From Nymphalis io (Eukaryota; Arthropoda; Insecta; Lepidoptera; Nymphalidae): a stretch of 64,000 nt of DNA. This document shows, one piece after another, positions 11,918 to 22,930 of the stretch; position 1 is the stretch's first letter, and each line of letters begins with the position of its first letter. Both the position numbers and the translations under genes were made by a program. The notes under the pieces were generated by a model, which was not told where the DNA came from, searched no databases, and saw only the letters and a list, made by a program, of their open reading frames with translations. The stretch lies in the NCBI RefSeq assembly GCF_905147045.1, contig NC_065896.1, positions 9,077,001 to 9,141,000 of the forward strand, given 5' to 3'.

Positions 11918-12212
11918 GTCTGTCGAAAGTGTGTTTAGCTTTCACTTCTAGCAATAAATTTCTAGTAAAATTTTTGTTACCCATTTATTATGGATTAAAA
12001 TTACGAAGATGGAAGATCTATTACCCTCTTCTATTATTATTATATAAAGAAATGGAATTATTATCTCGCGTATTTTCAAATCGAATATACTGGAAAGAAA
12101 CAAATCCAACTGTCATCAGTTTTGAGGTTTACTTGGCTGTGTGCCCAGTATCAATTCTGTCAATAACATACTTTTATCATACACAAGCTGGGTATCGGTT
12201 TGATGGATAATA

Positions 12213-13435
12213 ATGCCCGTTAAAGTTGATATAACTCCACCACCACCAGCTAATTCAAAACAACCTGGCGTAACAAAGTCTCTTCTTTACAACGGCTCAA
12301 AATTTCAAGGGCATCAAAAGTCTAAGGGAAATTCTTACGAAGTAGAAGTTGTATTGCAGGTTAGTGTTAAAAACAAATACGCAAAAAGTGAAATTTAATA
12401 AAAGGCATGTGGTGTTTGAAAAACTATTAAGGTTCTTGACAGTGCTTACATAGCAGATATTATGAAGATAATATATTAAGCGGTAAAAGTTAAATGATAT
12501 AACTACATTGTGTTGTGTACATGGTTTCATGTATTATTAATATTTTCTACTGTTTTTGATTAAGATTTAGCTATTCATTACAGCATGTCGATGAAGAAAA
12601 TTCGTACCTTTGTGGATATTTAAAAATAAAAGGTTTAACAGAAGAATTTCCGACTCTTACGACATTTTTTGATGGCGAAATTATATCGGCGAAATATCCT
12701 TTTTTGACAAGAAAGTGGGATGCAGATGAAGATGTTGATAGAAAACATTGGGTAAAGTTATCATGTTAATTAATAAGCTTAAAATTATTAGTCGATAGTT
12801 ATAAATAAATATTGTACTATTTAGACAATTAATGTTATCTTTTCAGAGCAAGTTTGACCTATTTGTACCATATTTAAAGACATTCAACTCGGACTCATTT
12901 GATTATGATTCTCTTGAAAAGGCTGACTATGTATTTATGAGATGGAAAGAACACTTTTTAGTGCCAGATCACACAATAAAGGATATAAATGGTGCTTCCT
13001 TTGCTGGGTTCTATTATATATGCTTTCATAAATCGGCAGCTACAATAGAAGGCTACTATTATCACAGAAGCTCTGAATGGTAAGCAATACTTTTTTATCA
13101 ATGGAAACACTATTATTAAATAAAATAAGTCAGTAAAACAATTCTATTTAATAATGTCCTCCAGACCGATTTTGGCCACGGCGGCCAATCTCAAGAGATT
13201 AACTAATTGCACAGGACACATTATAGTGCATAACTGTGTGTGCAAACAGAGGTGCACTCTCTTTTCCCTAGCTTTCATAATCCAAGAGATGGCAATCGGA
13301 CACAACCGGAAAGATTTTAGGCACAGATCCAATGGCTTTAAAAAACCTAATAACTTTTTATTGGCCCGACCTGGGAATTGAACTCAGGACCTCTGGGTCT
13401 GCGGCCTTATATCTAGCCACTAGACCAAAGAGGCA

Positions 13436-13470
<35 letters not shown>

Positions 13471-13937
13471 ATGGTAAATATAATTGTTTAACTAATATAT
13501 ACATTATATATATTTATAATAGGTAAGTAGGCAGACTGGCAAATGCTCCACCCAATAGTACGTGGTCACCTGAATGTGTATGGGTATACACATTTAGAAT
13601 CAAGAAGCTGTTTCCTTTGTGCTTGTAATTACATTGCCTCACTCACCCTTTAAACTTGATCATAAACTTACTAAGTAGTGCTGTTTAGCCGCAGAATATG
13701 TGATGAGTTGGTTGGTAGGCAGACTTGCAAACGCTTAACAATTACAACTCTTACAACTTTAATTATAAATTTTATCTATAATTTTTTAGAACTATTAATG
13801 AAAGTTAGATATTTTTTTAATAGAATGCTTGTTGTGCTCTATTACATTTAAATAAAAAATATACTCTTTACAGGTTTCAATCACTGACTTTAAGTCATGT
13901 TCCAGAACACAGCATCCAAATTTATGAATTCAGATGA
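12213..13937 (+). CDS. Gid4: GID4, substrate receptor of the CTLH/GID E3 ubiquitin ligase
   Basis: Four exons: 12213-12359, 12584-12751, 12847-13079 and 13874-13937. All have GT-AG borders, and a split Trp codon (TG|G) spans the last junction. The product is 203 aa. An in-frame TAA right before the ATG (TAATAATG) fixes the start; insect forms lack the long disordered N-terminus of mammalian GID4. The conserved beta-barrel is almost complete: 'SLLYNGSKFQGHQKSKGNSY', 'SYLCGYLKIKGLTEE', 'FFDGEIIS', 'LTRKWDADEDVDRKHW', 'DYVFMRWKE', 'FLVPDHTIKDINGASFAGFY', 'GYYYHRSSEWFQSL' and the C-terminal 'HVPEHSIQIYEFR'. In yeast and mammals this domain binds peptides with N-terminal Pro and related degrons and docks on the GID/CTLH complex through its C-terminal tail, which is intact here. 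The last intron (794 nt) has absorbed a SINE, a TA microsatellite and a LINE fragment. Identification is firm. Confidence 0.97.
13150..13437 (-). mobile_element. tRNA-derived SINE (family B) in GID4 intron 3
   Basis: The minus strand begins with a tRNA-like head: an A-box-like 'tggtctagtggctaga' and a B-box 'gttcaattcc' about 45 nt apart, followed by about 210 bp of unrelated body ending in an 'attattaaat' tail. The head differs from the Metulj head at 33,225 and from the other SINEs, so this is a separate family. It lies antisense to GID4 and outside the exons. Confidence 0.75.
13439..13467. repeat. (TA)n microsatellite
   Basis: About 14 uninterrupted TA units directly next to the SINE head, inside GID4 intron 3. 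Confidence 0.95.
13522..13735 (-). mobile_element. Degraded Zenon/CR1-like LINE 3'-end fragment
   Basis: Read on the minus strand it matches the better copies at 20,030 and 32,748 in order: 'tgtaattaca', 'actcaccctttaaac', then the 'ggcagac..gcaaa' end. It is diverged and sits in GID4 intron 3. Confidence 0.6.
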
Positions 13938-14208
13938 AATTGCAGTAGGGATACTGAAATTGGATTGATATTTGTTTCTTATAGTACTTACGTGTTATTT
14001 GAGTCATTACTTTATTTAATATCCTTTACAATGACTAAGTTGAGTATCTTTGAAAGATGTCATATTATCTGATACCATGATCAATGTTTTATGAACAATC
14101 ATTTTTAATTGGCCTGCCTTTGCATATACTTACATGTAATATAAATCATTAAATTGTATGTACATACTTCATCAATTAATTTAGTCTATTCCTTAATTGT
14201 AAATGTCA

Positions 14209-14214
14209 ATAAAT
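14209..14214 (+). terminator. Possible poly(A) signal of GID4
   Basis: AATAAA 272 nt after the GID4 stop codon, followed by a T-rich stretch. It is the first plausible signal I see downstream. Confidence 0.45.
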
Positions 14215-14219
14215 TTGTT

Positions 14220-16177
14220 CAGATATCATCTTCATTTATCATTTGTAAGATTTTTTTGTACTGATATTTCTATTATTGTGATATATTGTACAAATTTCTT
14301 GTGTAAGTAGATTTTCGTTAAATTTAAATGGTTTTTGACAATATAACATGTTCCTTTTTATGTTTAGTTACCCATTACTCATGTTTTGTATAAGTATGTG
14401 CAAGCTCAGGTTATGTTTTAATTAAACAACATTACGTTAATTTGACTACCTGTAGGAAATATCAATTTAAACAGTGTTATTAAGAAAATTTAATATTTTT
14501 TTTCAATAAAATCTTGAATGCGATTTTTTTTTATTTACAATATTCGTAAAAAAATAAAATGCGTAGTTTAATTTCATTTCAAATATTTTATTAACACATT
14601 TATATTTACAATAAAATACTGGCATTGATAATTTTCTATGTTTGTTTTTCATCAAATGGAATATTAAGCACATTTGGAGATTAATATTTAATAGCTATGT
14701 AAGTTAAGTATTTGCTACATATATATTTATTTAATTTATTCTTACAGCTATTATTTGTACAGTACAGATTTGACACAATATTTTTAGATTATGATGAGTT
14801 TATATTTTGGGACTTTTGCTTAATTTTTTTTTCTATCTTTGTAACTAATACCTAGGTAGTTTGGATTCTGATGTGTTTTAGTTTTCTTATAAATCAATGA
14901 AGGTCCCAAAAATTGATGATTATTATATAAAAGATTAGATTACACGTTTTTTAAATATTAATAAATACATCATAAATAGCACGCCATTTTTGTATTCATT
15001 AATTTAAAATGCAATAACACTGGTTAAGAATTAGATATGAGTAATAAAATATTTATGGCAAGTATCTTTTATCACCATGCATCTAAAAAGTCAATGATCA
15101 TTACTAAATATTTTTATCATAAATTATTTACGTGCCTCTTTATATTAATAAGATTTGATTATTCATTTAGCATACAATATTGAGTAAAAAAATACACAAG
15201 AATACATCTATCATACTAAAACCCTACGAAAACAGTAGCATTCAATAATAATGTTTCGCGGTTATATGTATATCTAACACTTAAACTAAGCTTTGGTGGG
15301 ATCGATATATGAGTAATAGTTCGGTAGTTAGCGTAACAAATAAAAGAAAATATTTTGTTGTAAATAAACCATTATAAGGTACAGTATACCAGTAGATGCT
15401 AAGACCCAATGATAAGTGAAATTAAATACGTGTACCATTGTAATTTAGTTAGGATTATAGCTGGTTATTAGACGCAGTATTTTTGGAACAGAAGGTTTGT
15501 ACATTCACTTTTTTAATTCAAGTAATGCTCGTTGTAGGTGGGCTTAAGATGTCCGAATTAGATTTAATTTATTTTCTTGATAAATAAAAGGGTCTAGTAA
15601 GATGTTTTAAATCTAAATATACTCAAAACAACTTAGGTCAGCTGAATTATCTACATAAGTACTTAATTATAATAAACATTCACATAATAATTATCTCAAA
15701 AGGCAAGCCAGTGCCTATTATTCGTATGGTGTCTTCTGAAACCATAAATTTGCAATACGTATGACTATCTCAAGAGTCACAACAACAAGAAATATACATC
15801 AAATAAACATAAATTAGTAATACAACAATATACATAATACAAAACAACGATAATACTAATTGATAAAAATTAAAATTTCAGGAGCAAAAATTATTAAACG
15901 CTTAGGTATCGAGTGCAAGAATATTTACAAGAACTTAAAACAGCTAACAAAAATTTTACAAAACTATGACTGTAATATTTGGCTTTAAAATAAATAGGCT
16001 ATATATATTGAAAGCTATGGCAGATATGACTAACATTTATTTTATTTAGTTCTAATATTAGTAGTTATGAAATCCAATACAGGTAAAGAGTTTAAATTTG
16101 CGTAAAGTACAATTTCCCATAGCTTCCATTATATGACGTCGGGTAACATCCAATTGTCTAAACCATAGTAAAATAAA
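14220..16177. other. Intergenic region between GID4 and the secreted-protein gene
   Basis: About 2 kb of AT-rich sequence where both transcripts end. Several AATAAA sites occur on each strand, and part may be 3' UTR of the minus-strand gene. No ORF, tRNA or recognisable repeat was seen. Confidence 0.4.
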
Positions 16178-18024
16178 CTATCTTTTTGACGCTCCTTCAC
16201 TACTGAACCAGTGCCTTAAACCGAGCAGGCTGTACAAATCTTGGTTGTTAGCGTGAGATCTTATTGGACTAGGATTATGTTCAGCAATCTTGTGTGGATA
16301 ACGCCGAAGTCCAGGGTAAGTCTCTTGAAGTCCAAGATGAGTTTCAGGAAAATCCGCATATGTAGAACCACGGGGTCGAAAATAGTGAGGATATGAATGA
16401 TGGTGGCGTCTTGGATTTTCATGCATCGTGTTATAAACTCCTCCAATTTGACTACGACCAGGCCAATAGTCTTGTAGATGTCGAAATGGATAATTAGGTG
16501 ACCGTGAATCTGTGTTCTCACTTGGCCAAGGATATCGGTAGTATACAATATTTTTCGGGTACATTTTTTCAATGGTTGCGTCATCTTTTATGATTATATC
16601 GGAGACATGAGTGTCCGGATCTTTTAAGTGATCTGATACCTTTGGTTTGTTGCGTCTATACTGTAATTTTGTACGTGTCCCTAAAACACTGTCTTCTTCA
16701 GTTGAAGATAGCTTCTTGTCGTCTTTGGCAAAATTATCATCTGTTGAAACTTCGGCGTATCTGCTTATCAGTTTAATAGCTTCTCCGATATCAGAGTAAT
16801 CGTTTTCAGGACTTAATTTGGTATCTTCGGAGTCCTTTTTTAAGACTAATACAGTTGAATTAGATAAATCCACTGAATTTACAGGGGAGTGAGCATCGTG
16901 CACAGTAGCCGTTTTTTTATTATTATTAGCTAGCGGTGCGTTTTCTATCTCTCTGTCTAATTCTTCTGCGTTTGCCTTTTCTGTTTCAGATTCCATGATG
17001 AGATCCTGATTATTTTGAGTTTCTGTATCGTAAATTACGGGATCAATATTTACGTGCCCAAACACAATTTCTTTTTGGCCTTCGTCCGTGTTATTTAACT
17101 GTGTTTCATTCTCAGTTGAGTTTAACATAGGACTGTCTCTTTTAGGTTTATCAGAATAAGACAGCAAGTTGTGTAATACGTTATGAGAAAGAATATTACT
17201 GCCATCCTGTGAAATAGTATTGTTGAGTTTAGAATTAGCTTGTTGTAGTTTTAAAAGTTCTAATTCAGCTTCAATGCTACTATCAGTATTTTCGCCTTTT
17301 TTGTCGACTTTTACGATACTCGGATCTTGAGCCTGTAACATTATATTTAATGATTAATAAAAAAACAGTTATATACAAATAAGACGGTTAAACCGTTTTG
17401 ATACGTTTATACGGTTCATTTTTAAAACAAGTAGTATCGGTATGGTACCTGTGCAGATGGATCTTGCGGTGAGCTTTGCGGATCTAGGCCAATTGGGATA
17501 GACAATTGCAGGGGTCCCGGATCTTCGTCACCATAGTCATAGAGTACATCGCCGTTGTTAGGAGCCGTAGTAAAAAGAGCGTTTAATTGCTCTAATAAGA
17601 TACGTTCATGATCAGCTTTGTTTACTGTCACCACCTTAAAAGGATAAATATTTGTTAAAATTTTATTCTGGCTAATAGTAAAAGAAACTGAATTAAACAA
17701 GAGATATTTTTTTAGAAAAAAAGAAAGAACACATTTATGATGTATTTAAAATGTATGCACCTGGACGCAAGCAGTTCCATCTAGTCGGTGTCCTTTAGGG
17801 CAGACTAGCGGAGTGATGAAAAGCGATTTCGTAGTTATTCTTCTAGGTGGAGCATTTTGATTTCCATCTTCAGGACTTTGGAGCCAGGTGCGCCAAGCTA
17901 GTTCACCCGCTTGCCTGTCAAGAGTGCGTGGTGGTGCTCGGGTGGTAGTGGCCACGGGCTCCTCAGTCTGCTCTCCTCCCACCAGTGCACACGACACCAG
18001 CAACGCGATCCACGGAAACCACAT
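16178..18024 (-). CDS. Secreted acidic protein of unknown function
   Basis: Three minus-strand coding exons, 18024-17761 (88 codons), 17634-17449 (62 codons) and 17332-16178 (384 codons plus stop), join in phase 0 at CAG|GTGCAT, CAG|GTACCA and acceptors TTTAAG and TTACAG. The product is 534 aa. Residues 1-17 (MWFPWIALLVSCALVGG) are a clear signal peptide. Mature Cys residues are only C75 and C86 in 'CPKGHRLDGTACVQ', probably one disulfide loop; similar short 'C-x-x-G-x-x-x-x-x-x-x-C' loops occur in many insect extracellular proteins. The middle is acidic, Asn/Ser-rich and disordered, with several N-x-S/T sites. The last 110 residues are rich in Tyr, Arg, His and Pro, and the chain ends in Lys-Arg. 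Dibasic sites (KPKR, YRRN, NPRR, LRRY) could be processed. A 3' splice site (cttttcag) at 18034-18036, 9 nt before the ATG, shows an upstream 5'-UTR exon. I do not recognise the family. Confidence 0.8.
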
Positions 18025-18033
18025 CGCAAACAC
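18025..18033 (-). other. Nine-nt 5'-UTR part of the first coding exon of the secreted-protein gene
   Basis: The minus strand reads 'tttgtatcttttcag|gtgtttgcgATG'. The good pyrimidine tract and AG place an intron end right before the start codon. The 5' UTR therefore continues in one or more exons at higher coordinates. Confidence 0.65.
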
Positions 18034-20020
18034 CTGAAAAGATACAAAAACATAAGTTACCCCACTTTTTTTACAATGTTCATCGACTAAAAAGAACAAC
18101 TCGAAAATGACAAACTCCTTAGTTTTTTGTTGCTAAAAATATAAAATAAAAAGATGAAAAAGATTAACTAATTCATATGAATAGACATATTTCATACTAG
18201 AATAAAACGAATTAATAGTTTAAAATAAAGGTATAATAAACAAAATGCTTAATTCAAAAGTAAATTTAGTTAAATTAAATAATGTTTAGTTTTCATTGAA
18301 AAGTACAGGTAAGAGATAGCGAATGATCCAGAACTTATCAAGTGGTGAACTGGATCAAGGTTTGGCCTTTTCCATTAGCTCAATAGCTTCATGACAAACG
18401 ATGCGGTTAGACTAATGAGTTACATATATTTTATATGTATGTTTTCATTTTGTTTTGTGACATTAATGAATATAAATTATTTGATATATTATTTATTGAT
18501 CGCAGTCTATAATATTGAATTAATTTATTTAGTGTTGTGGAATTCTATTTTAAGGCCGCCAGTGAATGAAAAATTAAGAATGCACACTTCCACTCAGACG
18601 ATATAAGCATAAGAGAAGATTTGCCGAAAAAAACTAAACTTTCTAAGTGCGCTCCGAAGATCCATCTCCGAAGTCGTTTGACAAAAAATTAGACATATGT
18701 GTTTTAAAAATATCATGTTTACATTTTATGGTATTTGTCACCTTGGCGTAATTAAAATTTAGTTTAAAGAAATTTAAGTTTACAATTACTTTTATGAATA
18801 AACATTTACACGTTTTTTTGCCGTCTCAGATTTAACATTTTTTAATTTTATAGTTTTTTGTGTTAAAATGAGTTCGTTTGTTAAGAATATATCTTACATG
18901 CAATTATATTAGCTCATAAGCATGAAATATAATAATTTGATATAATCAGTTACACATCGCTTGGAAAATTTTAAACAATATAATCCACTTTGACCCCTTA
19001 GTCGTGGGAAATGCAAAAGTAATAACGATTTGGTACATTCGAGTTATTAATTTAGTGCGCAAAACAAGGGCATTGGCTGTTGACCCCGTCGCGATCTATT
19101 GGCAGCATCTGGCAATGATCTCTCCAGGCGCCGACATCGTGGCTGAGCACACGGAAGCGCCTCGCGGGATTTAACCGTGTTCAATCAATGGGTGCTTGAT
19201 TGGAGATTACTTATTTCAGACTTGCTATTTGCCAGCGAGCTTAACTTACAGACAGATAAGAGTTCTTTTTAAATTATAATTATCTTTAAAACATGAAGTG
19301 TCATGTCTCAAGATCGTTCCGGCTGTGACCTAATGAAAATAATATTTCAGTTTATATACATAAACCAGACTCACGATGGGTATTCCGTTTGGATATATTA
19401 TTATCTGCTCGAACCAAATCTTCGATTATTGAACCCTACCTTGACACGTATGCGAGAGAGAGACGAAAGTCGCGGAACAGAGGTGCGCGAGCGCAGGGTT
19501 GCACACAAATAGCTTCCCAGTGAGAATACAAGTCGAGTGATTCCGAGAACATTCAGTGAACCTCGTTCATTTTAAAACTGCATTAAAACATTGATGATAA
19601 GCATTCCGATAATTATATCCACGAAGTCGGTTCTCTTGATTGACACGCACTAACAACTGTCCATAAAGCGTCACGTTATCCTCAATACACTCTAACGCAC
19701 CTACCTATTTAGATATGTGTCTACTTCCTTTAATTAATACAAGTGCGTGAATCAACAGCATTGAACATGTAGGGGAACGTGCGTTGCTAACTTTCTATAG
19801 TCACGCTTGGCCTGCATTACTACGCCCTCACGAGGACTGGCAGCTGTTATGTAAATAGATAAAGGATCAAGGATAAGTGGTTGTATCCTTATTCAACGTT
19901 TACATTTTTTTAATATATAGTTTATCCTTGTAGTTTGCAGTTACCCCGACAACTGTATTAATAAGTGTAATGTCTTAAATCAATAACTTTGTTTAGTAGG
20001 TGCACAAAAAATTGAGCTGT
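18034..20020. other. Non-coding region, possible 5' intron, with two GC-richer islands
   Basis: Mostly AT-rich. GC-richer islands lie at about 19,060-19,190 and 19,430-19,560. The second has a purine-rich stretch followed by an initiator-like TCAGTG near 19,550. No exon can be proven. Confidence 0.35.
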
Positions 20021-20029
20021 ATTTATGTA

Positions 20030-20213
20030 AGTGAGTGAGCCAGTGTAATTACAGGCACAAGGGACATAACATCTTAGTTCCCAAGGTTGGTGGCGCATTG
20101 GTGATGTAAGCGATGGTTAACATTTCTTACAATGCCAATGTCTAAGGGCGTTTGGTGACCACTTACCATCAGGTGGCCCATATGCTCGTCCGCCTTCCTA
20201 TTCTATAAAAAAA
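20030..20213 (+). mobile_element. Zenon/CR1-like LINE 3'-end fragment
   Basis: Contains 'gtgagccagtgtaattacag', 'ttggtggcgcattgg' and the terminal 'accatcaggtggcccatatg' followed by an A-rich tail (ataaaaaaaaa). This 3' end is very common in Lepidoptera and recurs here at 32,748. It is 5'-truncated, as is usual for LINEs. Confidence 0.8.
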
Positions 20214-20798
20214 AATGTAAGGAAGATGTCGTCGTTTGTTTTTTTTTTCAATTTACGAAGAATTATTGACAAGTTTTATGGTATAATTTTATAACCGAAG
20301 TAATAATTTCTAATGAAGGCGTGGCTATCATATCCATTAATGTTCATTGTATGATAATCAAGTGGACAGCCTGGTGAGAAAGTGTAGTCCATTTACTATC
20401 GCTAGCTGGACAAGTACGATGTCGACCATATTTGCATATTAGGTAACTACTTCTCTTGCTTGCTTCACGGGCAGGATATTGATTATTTACACAATGGATA
20501 ACTCGTCAAATTGCTTTCAAATAATGAATTTACACGGTCGAAATTATTGCTGAACTACATTTCATAACATTTGATGCAAAGTGATCGAACGGTTATTCTA
20601 TTTATTTGGTTTTTAAATAGTATAAAGATATAATGCAGTATTATTAAAACTTGAAATCGGTTGAAAAGCCGAATAATCATAGTTAAAAACAAAACAATGT
20701 CACGGAAGGTTCAACAGAACTGTGATGCTAATTGAAGCTTTCATTGAGAGCTATTGCACTAATTGGTTAAATTCCAACAGTAAATACTAGCATGCGGT

Positions 20799-20900
20799 AC
20801 GTTTGACTGTTGAATATGCAGGCTTTAAATGTTGATACTATTTTTTATAAGTATTTAATATTCCAAAGATGCTTTTATTTCAGTAGAATAAGTAATTATT
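20799..20900 (+). repeat. First copy of an unclassified ~100-bp direct repeat
   Basis: Begins 'acgtttgactgttgaatatg' and is repeated at 22,734-22,832 with moderate divergence, including small indels. I do not recognise the family. Confidence 0.75.
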
Positions 20901-22134
20901 TATAGGTCTGTCTCGAACGGAGCAGCTTAGTAGAAAAATGTGTGCTATGAAATTAGAATTGTCTAATTTCGTTCAAAGACTCTTTGTCAGACAAGGTCTA
21001 TAGGTCAAGAGACTGTAAAGAAAAATACAATTTTATTCGAACATATTTAAAAATCGTTTCAAATTATGCGCTTTAAGAAAAAATTAAATATGTAGTATCT
21101 CAAGGAATAGGCAGTATGAATGAGTTGTATTTCTTTTTAGGAGTTGTTGTTTTTTTTATGTGGTTGAAGAACATGCTGTTAGCTCGTAACGCTATAAAAT
21201 TAAATAAATGTCTGTCATACATAAGAATAAAATTTGGCTTTTGTGTTTTATCACATTAATGACTTTAACAGATTAAGGTGAATAACAGATGGATAGTATG
21301 GGTTATAATTGTTTTACTATCATGTAAGTGAAGTTTGTTCTCATAATATTCCTATGTGACATAAGCCAGTATTTGCATTCTAGGTTTTCACGTACAGTTC
21401 TTTCATCCTAATCCACTTTTAGTGTAAAAGATTGTCCTGTTGTGAGCATAGTAAAAGAGTTTATTAGTTGAAAAGCTAGGTTTTTTTTTCCTTCAAGTTT
21501 TCATTATATTCGAAATTTAAAAAAAAACTCCTTTTATAAATATTCGACTACTGTAGCATTTTGTACATGGTTATATGCTAAAAGTAATATAAATTTTTGA
21601 TAGCGATTTTTTTTTATTCAGGTAGGTATTTTGTGACTCTTCGTTAAGTGTGTCGGTGACTGCCAAGAGCAGTTGTCGACCCAGTGAACGAATGTTGAAC
21701 ATGTGTGACATTTCACTATCGTTATAATATTTTGTGATAGCTTTCGTATCTTGCAAACTTAAATGATTTTTAGTGCGAAAAAAATATTCTCTACTTAGGA
21801 GAAAACAAGGAGCGTAAATTAAATGTAAATTGCCACTATGTTTGCGTTTAATGATAGTTTTATTAATCTTAATACGTATTTCTTTAGCCTAAACTGTGTT
21901 TTTTGGTTCTACACAAAAATATCTCGATATTATATTATTAAAAAAAATAATTTGACCGTGTTTGAAGTGGCTAAAATATATACTTAAGTAATAATTCATA
22001 TACTCATCAAGGCAAAATAATGTACACGAATATAGAGTGATGAGTGAAAGATGGAACACGTTAATGGAATATATATAAAGCATTGTAACAAATGCGCGGC
22101 ATCAATGTCCAAAACAAAAGCAAACAAATCCTAA
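20901..22134. other. AT-rich non-coding stretch
   Basis: Nothing recognisable on either strand. The short open frames here are AT-rich and have no domain. Confidence 0.4.
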
Positions 22135-22195
22135 TCAGTGAAGTGCGTAGTGGGATGGCGGCCTCCGACGCCCGACGCGACGCATGGAACGGTCG
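22135..22195 (+). promoter_or_regulatory. Candidate initiator and first exon with splice donor
   Basis: An arthropod initiator-like TCAGTG at 22,135 is followed by a short GC-rich island with ATG at 22,155, and the island ends in GGTCG|GTAAAG, a good donor. If translated, it codes 13 full codons (MAASDARRDAWNG) and 2 nt of the next. No matching downstream exon was identified, so a 5'-UTR exon or chance island is equally possible. Confidence 0.3.
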
Positions 22196-22733
22196 GTAAA
22201 GTGTGTTTATTTATAAAAATAATCCATTCATCTCCCTTTATAATCCAAGTCTCCCTGATTTAAAACGCGCCACTTATAAGTAATGTATACATTAAAGTAT
22301 GTAGAATTTGTAGAAGTTTTGTTCATTTTAAATGTTTAAAATTACGTTTCATAATGTTTTAAGATATTGCCGCTTCAGTGTTTTTGTAAGGAGCTGTTGC
22401 AAAACTTAAACTTTGCACGGGTGAGTTGTACATAAGTATTAAAAAATAGTTTTTTTTACTTTTTACATAACTGAAATAAGATAATTTATAGATCCATATT
22501 TTATCAATAAGTTATTTAAAATTGCTTTAAAATTTAAAAGGAAAAAAACTATTTTAATGGTCTATTCAATAATTAGGTACGTTTATTTCAGAATATAAGA
22601 AATTGCATGTATTGATGGTAGCGTGTTCCGTGAATGTCTTTTATATGTTGGGTCCGGGTAGAGACAGTAGATACTTTGAATTTACGTTTTTATTTTTTTT
22701 AAACTAAGTTTTTAAGAATTAATGCCTTTAAAA

Positions 22734-22832
22734 TACGTTTGACTGTTGAATATGCAGGCTATAAAGGTTGATCTTATTTTTTATAAGTTTTAAATATCTC
22801 AAAGATGCTTATATTTAATAGAAGTAATTAAT
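22734..22832 (+). repeat. Second copy of the ~100-bp direct repeat
   Basis: Matches 20,799-20,900 over its whole length, 1.9 kb away in the same orientation; the first 22 bases after 'acg' are identical. Confidence 0.75.
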
Positions 22833-22845
22833 ATTTTTTAAATAT

Positions 22846-22930
22846 CCAAACCTTCTCCTCAAAAAAGGGAGAGGAGGCCTTAGCCCAGCAGTGGGACATT
22901 TACAGGCTGTTACTGTTACTGTTACTGTAA
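22846..22930 (+). mobile_element. Metulj-like SINE, 3' fragment
   Basis: Carries only the 3' end, 'ccaaaccttctcctcaaa' to 'gcccagcagtgggacattta', and a (gttact)n tail. It lies directly after the second copy of the 100-bp repeat. Confidence 0.9.

Noticed and set aside
11929..12210. 93-codon plus-strand frame just upstream of GID4
   Set aside because: It ends in a stop right before the GID4 ATG, starts without a good ATG, and its composition looks random; it is probably 5' UTR.
13368..13437. Possible tRNA genes at the SINE heads (also near 27,650, 33,240, 45,820, 49,720 and 63,100)
   Set aside because: Each continues into a SINE body and the cloverleaf is incomplete; none looks like a functional tRNA gene.
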